Origin: Acidobacteriota bacterium
GTDB lineage: Bacteria > Acidobacteriota > Terriglobia > Acidiferrales > UBA7541
DNA length: 64,000 bases
Assembly: GCA_013289955.1 (NCBI GenBank)
Contig: JABCYZ010000024.1
Location: 34,687-98,686, forward strand
Reading direction: 5' to 3'
Below the pieces are notes generated by a model. It ran no database searches. It was not told the origin of the DNA and saw nothing but the letters and a program-made list of their open reading frames with translations. Of the stretch, positions 29,143-38,426 are shown piece by piece; position 1 is the first letter of the stretch, and the number at the start of each line of letters is the position of its first letter. The translations under genes and the position numbers were made by a program.

Positions 29143-29582
29143 ACTCCCGGCCTCACTCGCTTTCCGGACCGCCAATGGTTGATCGTGCGGCCAGACACGC
29201 TCCCCCGATGCCGGTCCTCGTTTTCAAAGCCTATCTGCTGTTGGTGCTTTTCGATGTCTTGCTGATGCGTGGCGACTTCCTGAAGCTTTATCAAAAGATC
29301 CGCGACGCTGCTCACGCGAGAACAGCAATTCGTCCCGAGGACATCCTCCGGGTCTCGAGAGCGTTTGACCTGGCCTCCATTTGCTACTGGAAGCAGATTC
29401 TCTGTCTGCAACGGTCGGCAGCGATTGCCTGTCTTCTCAAGCAGTACGGGATCCGCGCTGAGCTCGTCATCGGCGCACAGGCATTTCCGTTCAAAGCGCA
29501 CGCATGGGTCGAAGTCGCCGGCTGCGTCGTGGGCGACAAACCCTACACCCATGAAATGTACCAAGTCCTCGATCGCTGTTGA
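29130..29582 (+). CDS. Lasso peptide leader peptidase (B2, transglutaminase-like)
   Basis: 150 residues, the normal size of stand-alone B2 proteins. The papain/transglutaminase-type triad is visible: Cys92 in LCLQRSAA, His124 in FKAHAWVE, Asp136 in VGD. The protein cuts the leader from the precursor with the help of the RRE protein encoded at 27460. The gene overlaps the phosphotransferase stop by 13 bases and has GGAAGG before the ATG, so it is translationally coupled. The Cys-LxRS...AHAWVE signature makes the family call firm. Confidence 0.9.
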   Translation: MSLLNSRPHSLSGPPMVDRAARHAPPMPVLVFKAYLLLVLFDVLLMRGDFLKLYQKIRDAAHARTAIRPEDILRVSRAFDLASICYWKQILCLQRSAAIACLLKQYGIRAELVIGAQAFPFKAHAWVEVAGCVVGDKPYTHEMYQVLDRC

Positions 29583-29617
29583 GAGTTCGCAGCGGATCGG
29601 GACAAAGCGAGAGAGAG

Positions 29618-31555
29618 ATGAGCATTCAGTTCGGTAGATGGAATTTCGACGGCGGCCCGGTGGACCCAGGCGATATCGAACACGCCTCTGCTCTCGTCGC
29701 GCCTTACGGTCCGGATGGCGCCAGTTGTTACGCGGGAGACGGCATCGGCATCATCTACCACGCTTTTCACGTCACTGGCGAGTCCCGCTCCGAAACGCAA
29801 CCGCACAGGTTACCGTCGGGCGAGATCCTTGTGTGGGACGGCGCGCTCGACAATCGCGAGGAATTGACCGCCGCGCTAAGCGGGTCCCTGAACCCGGCCG
29901 CGGCCGACGCCGCAATCGTTGCTCTGGCCTATCAGCGCTGGGGTACCGCCTGCTTCCGGAAACTTCTAGGAGACTGGACTGCGGCCATCTGGAACCCGAC
30001 CGCTCGCTCCCTCGTTCTTGCGAAGGATTTTCTAGGCGCCCGCCAACTTTACTATCGACTCGACGAGCGTCAAGTCTCCTGGAGCAACCTCCTCGATCCC
30101 CTGATTCTCTGCGATAGAAAGACCGTTTCTCTCGATGAGGAGTATATCGCCGGATGGTTCTCCTTTTTTCCGGCCGCTCATCGCTCTCCCTTCGCGGAGA
30201 TCGAGTCCGTGCCGCCATCCTCCTTTGTCAGGATTTCCAGCGGGCACGCAACCACCCGCCGATATTGGGATTTTGATCCCGGAAAAAGAGTGCGCTACCA
30301 GACGGATGCAGAGTATGAAGAGCATTTCCGGCATGTGTTTCATGAATCCGTGCGGCGGCGTTTGCGTTCAGATCGTCCCGTTCTCGCCCATCTCAGTGGA
30401 GGAATGGATTCCTCCGCCATCGTTTCGGTGGCAGATGCGCTCCTTGGAAGGGGCCGCTCCGAGGCGCCGCGCCTCGACACGGTCTCGTACTACAACGATT
30501 CGGAACCTGATTGGGATGAGCGGCCCTTTTTTGAAAAGGTCGAAGAAAATCGCGGCAGGAGAGGTTGCCACATCCAGGTTGGCAGGCAAGAAGACACTTC
30601 GATCGAAGTGCCTTCTAACCATTTCCCATCCACACCAGCTTCGTCGGGAACGCTCAGCGCAAGTGCAAGAGAGTTCTTGGCATGCGTAAACCGCAATGGA
30701 AATCGTGTCCTGCTGTCCGGCGTTGGCGGCGACGAGGTTCTTGGCGGGGTGACAACGCCTATCCCCGAATTCGCTGACCTTCTTGCTGAATTCCGCATTC
30801 GTCGTTTGCGTGGCCAGATGGCTGCCTGGGCCATGGCGCAAAAAAGGCCCCTCTTGCACCTTGCCGCCGACACGGTCCGGGCCTTTCTTCCCCCGGATTG
30901 GGCTGGTATTCCCCCGCATCTGCGCTCGGTCGATTGGATCGCACCAGAGTTCCTCAGACGCCACCGGTCTGCCTTTTTGGGCTATCCCAGCCGCCTCAAG
31001 TTTTTCGATGCTCGATTGCCAAGCTTTCAGGACAACCTGAGCACCCTCGACGCGCTACGGCGGCAGGTGGCCAGTTGCGCGCTCCCTTCAGAACCTGCCT
31101 ATGTGATTCGCTATCCGTTTCTCGATCGCGACCTACTCGAGTGTCTCTACGCGATGCCGCGGGAACAGTTCGTGCGCCCGGGCCAGCGCCGTTCGCTTAT
31201 GCGGCGGGCGCTTAAGGGAATCGTGCCCGAGGAGATCCTCGGACGAAAACGGAAAGCGATTGTTGTCCGCGGCCCCCGGTTTCGAATCGTTGACGAATGG
31301 CGGGACCTCTCAAACGCCACTCCTTTGATGGTGTGTGCCTCCTTGGCAATCATAGACCAGGCCGCTTTCACCAGAGCTGTCGAAAAGTCCCGGTCCGGAC
31401 AGGAGACTCACGTCGTGGCCCTCCTTCGTACACTGGCCCTTGAGCGTTGGCTTCGGCGAATCAAAGATTCGGGTTGGATATCGTTTCCCCACCGGAACGC
31501 GCCCAATACGTCTTTTCTTGCCGGCAATTCGAAACTGGCATGGATGGGAAGGTGA
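29618..31555 (+). CDS. Asparagine-synthetase-like macrolactam cyclase (lasso C)
   Basis: 645 residues from the ATG of MSIQFGRWNF (GAGAGAG upstream; an in-frame start at 29579 is less likely). The N-terminal half resembles a class II glutamine amidotransferase, but the nucleophilic Cys after the Met is missing (Ser instead), so ammonia is not made. The ATP-pyrophosphatase half has the P-loop SGGMDSS at 260-266 and SGVGGDE further on. In lasso pathways this enzyme adenylates an Asp or Glu side chain and closes the ring on the new N-terminus. Its neighbours support this over asparagine synthesis. Confidence 0.87.
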   Translation: MSIQFGRWNFDGGPVDPGDIEHASALVAPYGPDGASCYAGDGIGIIYHAFHVTGESRSETQPHRLPSGEILVWDGALDNREELTAALSGSLNPAAADAAIVALAYQRWGTACFRKLLGDWTAAIWNPTARSLVLAKDFLGARQLYYRLDERQVSWSNLLDPLILCDRKTVSLDEEYIAGWFSFFPAAHRSPFAEIESVPPSSFVRISSGHATTRRYWDFDPGKRVRYQTDAEYEEHFRHVFHESVRRRLRSDRPVLAHLSGGMDSSAIVSVADALLGRGRSEAPRLDTVSYYNDSEPDWDERPFFEKVEENRGRRGCHIQVGRQEDTSIEVPSNHFPSTPASSGTLSASAREFLACVNRNGNRVLLSGVGGDEVLGGVTTPIPEFADLLAEFRIRRLRGQMAAWAMAQKRPLLHLAADTVRAFLPPDWAGIPPHLRSVDWIAPEFLRRHRSAFLGYPSRLKFFDARLPSFQDNLSTLDALRRQVASCALPSEPAYVIRYPFLDRDLLECLYAMPREQFVRPGQRRSLMRRALKGIVPEEILGRKRKAIVVRGPRFRIVDEWRDLSNATPLMVCASLAIIDQAAFTRAVEKSRSGQETHVVALLRTLALERWLRRIKDSGWISFPHRNAPNTSFLAGNSKLAWMGR

Positions 31556-31559
31556 CATC

Positions 31560-32039
31560 ATGAATATTCGTTGGGCAGCACTCAGCACGTTGACGCTTGC
31601 TCTCACGGTTGCTGGGCTTTTTACGGCAATAGCTGCCGTTCCACAACAACAACCCGACCGGTCGCTTGTTTATCACGACCATCCGCCAGACGCACCGCTA
31701 CCGGATACGCTTGATCCGGAGACATTCCGGGAGAACCGGACCGCTTTCGCCTCATACACACTGGCCTCGCGAATCAAAGAGGTCCTGTACCAGGTACCTT
31801 GCTATTGCCCGTGCGGTGAAAAGGAAGGACACCACAGTCTGCTCGATTGCTACACCAGCAAACACGGTGTGACCTGCAGGATCTGCCAGAAGGAAGCAGT
31901 CTTCTCTTACTTAGAACACAAGGACGGTAAAACCCCAGCGCAAATTCGCAAAGCCATGGCTGACGGTGAAGCGATGCGGCTCGACCTCGATAAGGAAATC
32001 GACCGCTTCTACACGGAGAGCCCGGCTGCCAAGAAGTAA
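31560..32039 (+). CDS. Exported CYCPCG-motif protein
   Basis: 159 residues with a signal peptide or anchor (about 1-26) starting MNIRWAALST; GGAAGGTGA precedes the ATG. The middle carries VPCYCPCG, then GHHSLLDCYTSKHG and CRICQKEA: seven cysteines and several histidines in a pattern like the PCYCGC proteins, where a metal or Fe-S site is suspected. It lies between the cyclase and the precursor gene on the same strand, so it is probably co-transcribed. A role in disulfide formation or metal handling for the two-cysteine peptide is only a guess. Confidence 0.7.
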   Translation: MNIRWAALSTLTLALTVAGLFTAIAAVPQQQPDRSLVYHDHPPDAPLPDTLDPETFRENRTAFASYTLASRIKEVLYQVPCYCPCGEKEGHHSLLDCYTSKHGVTCRICQKEAVFSYLEHKDGKTPAQIRKAMADGEAMRLDLDKEIDRFYTESPAAKK

Positions 32040-32105
32040 TCCAAGCGCGCGTACGGATTCAGCTAGCTGAAGTGCGAAGTTCAATATGGAAAGGAGGTGA
32101 ATCCC

Positions 32106-32255
32106 ATGAAATATGAAAAGCCAGAAATCGGCGTAATCGGCCCGGCCGTCCATGCGATCCAATCGCTTGGCGCCAAGAACGGCACCAGTCCGGACGAAGA
32201 TTGCGGCGGCCCCGTAGGCAGTTTTACTACCTGCCCATTTGCGGCTGACGAATAA
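32106..32255 (+). CDS. Lasso-type RiPP precursor peptide
   Basis: A 49-residue ORF with an almost perfect Shine-Dalgarno, AAAGGAGGTGA, ending 5 nt before the ATG. The leader starts MKYEKPEIGVIGPA, carrying the YxxP motif that lasso RRE proteins bind. The rest holds Cys33 and Cys43 (a possible disulfide) and ends PFAADE. No Thr stands at the classical -2 position before a Gly, so the cut site is unclear. Gly22 with Asp30 would give a 9-residue ring and Gly26 with Asp32 a 7-residue ring. It lies 66 nt after the CYCPCG gene and directly before a terminator. Confidence 0.75.
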   Translation: MKYEKPEIGVIGPAVHAIQSLGAKNGTSPDEDCGGPVGSFTTCPFAADE

Positions 32256-32260
32256 AGACC

Positions 32261-32300
32261 AAGCCGGAGCGTCTGGTCAAACCGGGCGCTCCGGCTTTCT
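32261..32300 (+). terminator. Rho-independent terminator of the RiPP operon
   Basis: AAGCCGGAGCG (32261-32271) pairs perfectly with CGCTCCGGCTT (32287-32297), followed by TTTCTTACT. The hairpin begins 5 bases after the precursor stop codon and closes the plus-strand cluster. Confidence 0.85.
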
Positions 32301-32472
32301 TACTAACTGCCGAAGATTTCATTTCGGACTCAGAATGGCGCACCCAACAGTCGAGAAATGTGATCGTTCGTCCCTGTACCTTGATGGTCTCTGGCACCTC
32401 GTGCTAAGCGGAATGCATTCGAACGCAAACCAATCAAGAGTGTGCCCGTCCACATCAAGAAGCCGGCAATCG

Positions 32473-34884
32473 CTAATTTTGCGGCCGAGGCTTCAAGTAC
32501 CGATCAAACCATTCGATCATGCGATTCGCACTGTCGACTTGATTCGCGTACCCGGTGACTAGATGTCCCTCACCCTGGTATTTCGCATAGTCCACAGTCT
32601 TTCCGAGTCTGCGCAGGTCGACGAACAGCTCATCGCCCAAAAAGGACGCAACCGTGTCATCCGTTGATCCGTGCAGGATGAGCAGCGGGGTGCAGACGCG
32701 GTCCAGGTAAAAGACTGGCGAGTTTTCAATATACCGATCGCGAGCCTGCCAGGGAGTTCCTCCGACCAATATCTGACCGGTCTCTTCTGTGGTGCCAAAT
32801 GCCGACCCGTCCTCGGCCATCTCCCCATACATTCCGATGAGATCGGCAACTCCGTTCGCCTCGACAGCCGCCTTGAACCTCGGAGTCTGGACGAGAAGCG
32901 AAAGCGTCGTATACCCTCCGTAACTATGACCCATCACGCCCAATTCTTCGGGAGAGGCAATTCCCATTTCGATGACCTTGCTCACCGCAGGTAGAATAGT
33001 CTTTGCCAGGTCCAGCATAGCCGTGCCCATATGCTGGGGCGCATCCGGCATCAGAACCGCATAGCCGCGCGTAGCATACAGCTGCAGGTTGAAGTAGGGC
33101 ATGCTCCGGTCAAACCCTCCAAAAGCTTCAAGCGATTCCGACTCATTCACGCCGCCGTACACCAAGGTAATCAGAGGATAGCGCTTCCCCTTTTCATAAT
33201 TGGAAGGCAAGAGAAGAGCTCCCCGCAAGCGAACCCCGTCATCGTCGATCCAGTCGATCAGCCTGCCGGTTCCCATCTTGTATTTGTCCAGTTGGGCGTT
33301 CAGATGCGTCAGACGCTTGGCCTTGCTGAATCCCGCATCCGCCACCCAGATATCCGTGGGGTGGCCCGAATCCTCAGAACTAAAGGCAAAGAGTTGACCA
33401 TCCCGGGATGCGACTGTGACGCGTCCCCGGTGGGCTGGAGAGCAGGTGTAACATTCCTGCCGTTCAAAGAGCTTGCTGGTTGCGCCCGTCTCTAAATCGA
33501 GCTTGTAGAATCCATCCTGCTTGTTTTCATCATCTCGAGTCATGACCAGAGTGGATACGCCCCGGTCCGGAGTGACCAGGAAATTGCCAGGCTGCGCAAT
33601 CAGTTCCCGGATCCGGTGGCCCGGGATCCTTCCGATCTCACGCGTCGCACCGTCAGGGACGCCCGTCTCCCAGAGGCCTCCTTGCCTGAGGTAGTAGACC
33701 TTGTCTCCCGTTCGATTCCACAAAGGGATTGCGGTGCGCGTCCAGCGGGAACTTCCATTTGCCCCTGCGTCCACAGGAGAACTCGCGAAATGTGTCAGAT
33801 TGCGCGGCGGCGAACCATCGGCTGAGGCGAGGTAGATATCGTACGAGGAACTCTTATCTCCTTCCGCGCAATAAACAAGCCGCGACCCATCGGGCGAGAA
33901 ACTGAATTCACCTGAAAAATTGAGCGGTACTCCAGCCGCAAAGACTCTCTCTTGAGCGCTCGTAAGCGTAACAACACGCAGAGCATACAATTCCTGCTGT
34001 GCTCCAGGCTTCTCAAACTGTTCTGGACTCGAATAGGCGACGCTCTGGCCGTTTCCCGAAACCTGGAATGTACTGATCCGTTTGCCTTGAACGAGGTTCA
34101 CACTCGTTCCCTCCGCGACGTCGACGAAAACAAGATCACGCAGAAACTGATCGAGCGTCCAGGGACCGGAGTGAGCTTTTCCGTTTTCAGGCTGTGCTCG
34201 ATAAATGATACCTGTCGTGCCTCCGCGGGCCGCGTCTTTGTCCCTCTGGTCAGTCCTATCTGCCACACCGACTTTTTTCAAGTACTCCGGGATGGATAGT
34301 CCCTCCGGCACGATGGTCACCAGCACTTTGTGACTATCCGGAATCCAGACGAGCTCTTGTGGCCCCCACAGACGCACCGGAGCTTCAAGGACTTTCTTGA
34401 TCCGGTCCGTTTCTGCATCCCAAGTCCACAACCGGGCCTGGCCGTCAGCATCGCGGTCCGACAAGAACGCCAGATAACGGCCGTCGGGTGACCACGCCGG
34501 AGACCAATTGTCGGCTTTTCCTTCCGTCAGGTTTCTCGTCTCGTTTGTCTTCACATCGGCAATATAGATGTCACTGTCGAAGCCTTCGGGACTTCTTCCG
34601 GTCCGGAGTAGCTCCTCTAGTCCATCATTGCGCACTGTCCGTGTGGTTCCCCTCCTCACGACTGTATACGCGAGCCGCTGGCCATCGGGCGCGAATTGCT
34701 TGACGCTTCCTGAAATTCGCATTTCAACGATATCTTCCACCCGCATGGGAATGGCTTCCTGGCTGAAGACAGGTTTCTGGCCGGCAACTATCCATCTTAG
34801 AAAGAAGAGCAAGAGTACGCGTGCCCAAGTCTTCTGTGATTTGCTCCGCAAGGTTTTTCCCCTCCCTCCAGTTTTTAAAATCAT
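32473..34884 (-). CDS. Exported S9 prolyl-oligopeptidase-like enzyme (candidate lasso isopeptidase)
   Basis: 803 residues from the ATG supported by AGAAGG 7 nt upstream (the frame extends to 34947). A signal peptide precedes a beta-propeller with TolB/WD40-like blades (WSPAWSPDGRYLAFLSD), then an alpha/beta-hydrolase domain with Ser654 in GHSYGGY, Asp743 in STDDT and His774 in GEGHLV. S9 enzymes cut peptides after Pro. The Atxe2-type isopeptidases that open lasso rings belong to the same superfamily and sit in lasso loci beside TonB receptors. Here the gene converges on the precursor and follows a TonB-receptor-like gene, so that role is attractive but unproven. Confidence 0.85.
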   Translation of the reverse strand: MILKTGGRGKTLRSKSQKTWARVLLLFFLRWIVAGQKPVFSQEAIPMRVEDIVEMRISGSVKQFAPDGQRLAYTVVRRGTTRTVRNDGLEELLRTGRSPEGFDSDIYIADVKTNETRNLTEGKADNWSPAWSPDGRYLAFLSDRDADGQARLWTWDAETDRIKKVLEAPVRLWGPQELVWIPDSHKVLVTIVPEGLSIPEYLKKVGVADRTDQRDKDAARGGTTGIIYRAQPENGKAHSGPWTLDQFLRDLVFVDVAEGTSVNLVQGKRISTFQVSGNGQSVAYSSPEQFEKPGAQQELYALRVVTLTSAQERVFAAGVPLNFSGEFSFSPDGSRLVYCAEGDKSSSYDIYLASADGSPPRNLTHFASSPVDAGANGSSRWTRTAIPLWNRTGDKVYYLRQGGLWETGVPDGATREIGRIPGHRIRELIAQPGNFLVTPDRGVSTLVMTRDDENKQDGFYKLDLETGATSKLFERQECYTCSPAHRGRVTVASRDGQLFAFSSEDSGHPTDIWVADAGFSKAKRLTHLNAQLDKYKMGTGRLIDWIDDDGVRLRGALLLPSNYEKGKRYPLITLVYGGVNESESLEAFGGFDRSMPYFNLQLYATRGYAVLMPDAPQHMGTAMLDLAKTILPAVSKVIEMGIASPEELGVMGHSYGGYTTLSLLVQTPRFKAAVEANGVADLIGMYGEMAEDGSAFGTTEETGQILVGGTPWQARDRYIENSPVFYLDRVCTPLLILHGSTDDTVASFLGDELFVDLRRLGKTVDYAKYQGEGHLVTGYANQVDSANRMIEWFDRYLKPRPQN

Positions 34885-34976
34885 CGAAGACCTTCTTAGG
34901 CCAGGCGCGACTGGCATTTCCTCAGATAGCCAGTCGACGGCTGGCAAGTGCAGGAAAGCCCCCGGCGCGGATTGGT

Positions 34977-37900
34977 TTAGAAGTTCAGTTTGAGCGCTAA
35001 TTGGACAGAACGCGGCCCGCCCATCTGGTATAACGGGCTCAAGCCCCCTCCACCAACTACGCCCCCGCTGAGATATTGCCCCAGCGTCTCGGAGGAAAGG
35101 CCGAAACCGCTCTGGAAGAGCTGATTGTTTGGAGACCCGAAATTGGGGTGATTCAAGACGTTGAACGCTTCCACACGGAATTGCAGCTTGAGTGATTCGC
35201 GGATTGGAAAGTCACGGTGTAGCGCGAAATCCCACTGGGCGGCACCGAAGCCTCGCAGACCGTTCCTGCCAAGGTCTCCTTGCCGAATGGGCAGTCCCGT
35301 GCTGCTGTCGACCGGGGGATCGGTGAATGCCGCCGGATTGAATCCTTTTCCGCCTGGACAGGACACTCCAAAAACGGCAAAGCAGTTGGACCCGTAGATG
35401 TACAGCGGCTGGCCTTTGACTACGTCAGGGCGGATATTGGTCAGACTGTTGCTCCCTAGATAGAAGAAATTCGGATCGCTCAAATCGACGGGTGGCGCGG
35501 TTCGCGCGACGATAAAATTCTCTGTCGACCATCCACTGAGGAACGCGCGCGCAAATCTGTGGACGTGCGGAGAAGGAAGGTCGTAGGTGAGACCTGCGGT
35601 AAAAGCGTGGCGGATATCGAAATCTGAATCGCCGCGGTTGTCGACGGTAGCGCCCGCAATGTTTGTATTGCTCCTGCCGCCATACGATCCAGCCGAAGCA
35701 TCATCTATCGAGTGAGAGTAGGTCCAGGAAGACAGCATCTGAAGGCCATGCGAATACCTGCGGCGGAATTGGACCTCAAGTGCGTTGTAGTTGGATGCGG
35801 CGGTGTTATCTTCAAACACGCCGTCCACAATGCTGGGGTTCGAAGGCGGGCTGTTCACTTGTGTTGCTTGCAGCAAACGTCTTCCGCTGGCCCCGATATA
35901 GGAGACCGAAACCGCCTGTTGCGCGCCGAGCGCCTGCTCGATAGCCACGTTCCATTCGAGCGTGTAGGGCAACTTCAGATTCGGGTTGAACACAAACAAG
36001 TCGGTTAGAGTTGCAGAGGGCGGAATGACGGGTGGAGCGATCTGAGCATCCGTAAACGGAAAGGGCACCCTGCCTGGAAACCGGAACGCCCCCAAGGGAG
36101 GGAAGCCCGAAGCAAGCAAATTCCCCGCTTCGGAACTTACCAGATCGTAGAAAACTCCCACACCTCCGCGCAGAACCGTTTCGCGATTCTGCGTTTGGCG
36201 GAGTTGATACGCCGCGCCGAAGCGCGGGGCTATGCTCCCGAACGGGGTCTTGAACGGCGGCGTGCCTTGAGGTGCCACCGCCAGCGCCGAAAAATCAGTG
36301 AGGCTATAGCCTGTGACGGCTGCGATGTTTGGACCGCTGAGAGCCGAAGGGGCAAAGTCCACGTCCCATCGCAATCCGTACGTCAGCGTCAACCGGGCGC
36401 GCATCCGCCACGTGTCCTGGGCGTACGAGCCTAGATTCCGGAAAAGCAGAGTCGGACTGGAGGTCGAAGCCACCCGGCCGCCGTCTCCCATGCCCGCCAC
36501 GGCATCGGCCACTGTAGAGAAATCGACGACCTGGCGGTACCTCGGTGGCGCCAAGAGGGGCGTTAACCTCCGAAAGTCCACGCCAAACTTCAGGCTGTGC
36601 GCGCCCTTCTGCCAGGCGAAACCGTCGACGGCATTCACCTGACGCTGGAGAACATGTTCGCCCGACCCGTCAACCAGATTTGAGCCTACGTTTAAACTGA
36701 TGAGCTCGAGCGTAAACGATCCATTGCTCGCATTGAAGGGACTTGGGAATGGAAGAGCCGCAAGCGGAACGGCGCCGCCAAAGGCATCCATAGAGGAGGA
36801 GGCCTTCGCGTTTACCTGGCTGTAGTTGACCCGTAGGTCGTCCGTCATTTGGGGAGACAGCGTCCATGTGCTCCCAATTGTGGCGGTCTGCGTTGTCACG
36901 CTGGAGGTGTTTACAACGCTCAGGGGTGAATTTCCGCTGGAACCCCGATTGTCAAATCCCGAAGGAGAATAATTATATCGCGCGAACAAGGTCCACCGGC
37001 TGCTCACAGTGTGGTCGAGTCGAAGGCTATAGGCGTCGAGGGTGGCGGGGTTCGAATACGTCGCGTTGAATTGCGCTTGGCCAGTGGCGGGGTCATCGGG
37101 TCCGTTCGGCAAAGGAAAGGCACTTAGATAGGGTTGCATGCCCGCGACAGCGTTTTGCCGCGCGGCAGCATCGGGAACGGTGCTCAGGGTAGTTTCAGGG
37201 AGCCGCAAACGAAGACCTTCGTAGGAAAAGAAAAAGAATGTCTTGTCCTTCTGAACGGGTCCGCTGAACGTTCCCCCAAAATCATTTTGCCGCTCCTCCG
37301 CCTTCGGCAACGGAGGATTGTTCGTGTAGCCGTTGAACCAGTTGTTTGCGTCGAGTACATCATTCCTCAGGTAATCGAATAGAGTGCCGTGAAACTTGTT
37401 TGTGCCAGAGCGCGTAGCGATGGAAATCTGTGCTCCTGGTGTTCTGCCAAACTCCGGCGCAAAGGTTGATGTCTGAATCCGGAACTCCTGCAAGGCGTCC
37501 ACCGATACCAGACTGTTTGTACCTCCCATCGCGCTGAACGATCCCAAGCTCCCGCCGAGCCCGTTGCCCCCTGCTTGACTGGATGCCACGCCCACGCCAA
37601 TGTTGGCGCTAACGCCGTCAACCAGCCAATAGTTCGATGCTGCGCGCTGTCCGTTCACGCTGAACTGCCCATTGTCGAAGCTGCTGGTGGGCGTAACCAC
37701 CACTCCTGGCGTCAAGTAAATCAGCGTCTGAAAACTCCGCCCATTCATCGGAATATTTTCCGCGAACTGCCGGTCTACGACGGTGCTCACGGTCGCGTCC
37801 GTCGTATTGATCAGCGGCGCGCCACCTTCCACTGTCACCGTGACCGAGGAAGCCCCGATGGGAAGTGTGAAATTGATCGCCAGCGCGTCCTGCACGTTCA

Positions 37901-38186
37901 AGATGATGTCCGGCTTTATAATGGTCTTGAAACCAACCTTCGAGACCTGAATGCGGTAGGGCCCAGGAGGAAGATTCGGAATGGAATAAATGCCTTCTCC
38001 GTTGGTCAAGGTCACGTACTTCACGCCGGTAAGATCGTTCACCGCGATAACTTCGGCGCCAAGAATAGACTTCGTGTCGGGATCCAGCACGATTCCCGTG
38101 ACAGAACCGTTCGGCGATTGCGCCAAGACAGAACTGCTGCAAAATAAAAAGAACACCAGAAGGAGGGCTACCCGGTTTCTTCGCAC
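34977..38186 (-). CDS. TonB-dependent receptor-like outer-membrane protein (Oar type)
   Basis: 1069 residues with a signal peptide (cut near VLAQ) and a GTG start after CAGGAGAG. Residues 27-115 form a carboxypeptidase-regulatory beta-sandwich (SVTGIVLDPDTKSILGAEV); a plug domain follows (FAENIPMNGRSFQTLIYLTPG) and then a long beta-barrel ending in the typical terminal Phe (ALKLNF). Such Oar-like proteins are abundant in Acidobacteriota and are thought to import peptides or glycans. The S9 peptidase gene directly downstream and the sigma/anti-sigma pair upstream suggest import of a specific substrate, possibly the lasso peptide. Confidence 0.9.
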   Translation of the reverse strand: MRRNRVALLLVFFLFCSSSVLAQSPNGSVTGIVLDPDTKSILGAEVIAVNDLTGVKYVTLTNGEGIYSIPNLPPGPYRIQVSKVGFKTIIKPDIILNVQDALAINFTLPIGASSVTVTVEGGAPLINTTDATVSTVVDRQFAENIPMNGRSFQTLIYLTPGVVVTPTSSFDNGQFSVNGQRAASNYWLVDGVSANIGVGVASSQAGGNGLGGSLGSFSAMGGTNSLVSVDALQEFRIQTSTFAPEFGRTPGAQISIATRSGTNKFHGTLFDYLRNDVLDANNWFNGYTNNPPLPKAEERQNDFGGTFSGPVQKDKTFFFFSYEGLRLRLPETTLSTVPDAAARQNAVAGMQPYLSAFPLPNGPDDPATGQAQFNATYSNPATLDAYSLRLDHTVSSRWTLFARYNYSPSGFDNRGSSGNSPLSVVNTSSVTTQTATIGSTWTLSPQMTDDLRVNYSQVNAKASSSMDAFGGAVPLAALPFPSPFNASNGSFTLELISLNVGSNLVDGSGEHVLQRQVNAVDGFAWQKGAHSLKFGVDFRRLTPLLAPPRYRQVVDFSTVADAVAGMGDGGRVASTSSPTLLFRNLGSYAQDTWRMRARLTLTYGLRWDVDFAPSALSGPNIAAVTGYSLTDFSALAVAPQGTPPFKTPFGSIAPRFGAAYQLRQTQNRETVLRGGVGVFYDLVSSEAGNLLASGFPPLGAFRFPGRVPFPFTDAQIAPPVIPPSATLTDLFVFNPNLKLPYTLEWNVAIEQALGAQQAVSVSYIGASGRRLLQATQVNSPPSNPSIVDGVFEDNTAASNYNALEVQFRRRYSHGLQMLSSWTYSHSIDDASAGSYGGRSNTNIAGATVDNRGDSDFDIRHAFTAGLTYDLPSPHVHRFARAFLSGWSTENFIVARTAPPVDLSDPNFFYLGSNSLTNIRPDVVKGQPLYIYGSNCFAVFGVSCPGGKGFNPAAFTDPPVDSSTGLPIRQGDLGRNGLRGFGAAQWDFALHRDFPIRESLKLQFRVEAFNVLNHPNFGSPNNQLFQSGFGLSSETLGQYLSGGVVGGGGLSPLYQMGGPRSVQLALKLNF

Positions 38187-38426
38187 GAATACTCTCCTGT
38201 CACTTCAAGAGATGCGGACACTCATGCGGCTTACCAAGTAACCCCCTGCTTCCGTACCACACACATTTCAAAATCTTCTGGAGCGGCACACTCGTGCCTG
38301 CGGCAAGAACTTCGCGCTTAGAGGCTACTCCCTCGTCTGCTGCGATCTGCGGCTCTTCTCTTTTCGTCCGCAATTCCGGACGGGCAGACCGTGCATTTCA
38401 GGCTGTTTCTGTTCGAGTGTCGCTAG

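Noticed and set aside
29618..31555. Asparagine synthetase of primary metabolism
   Set aside because: The Cys after the initiator Met needed for glutamine hydrolysis is absent, and the gene is embedded with RRE and B2 genes.
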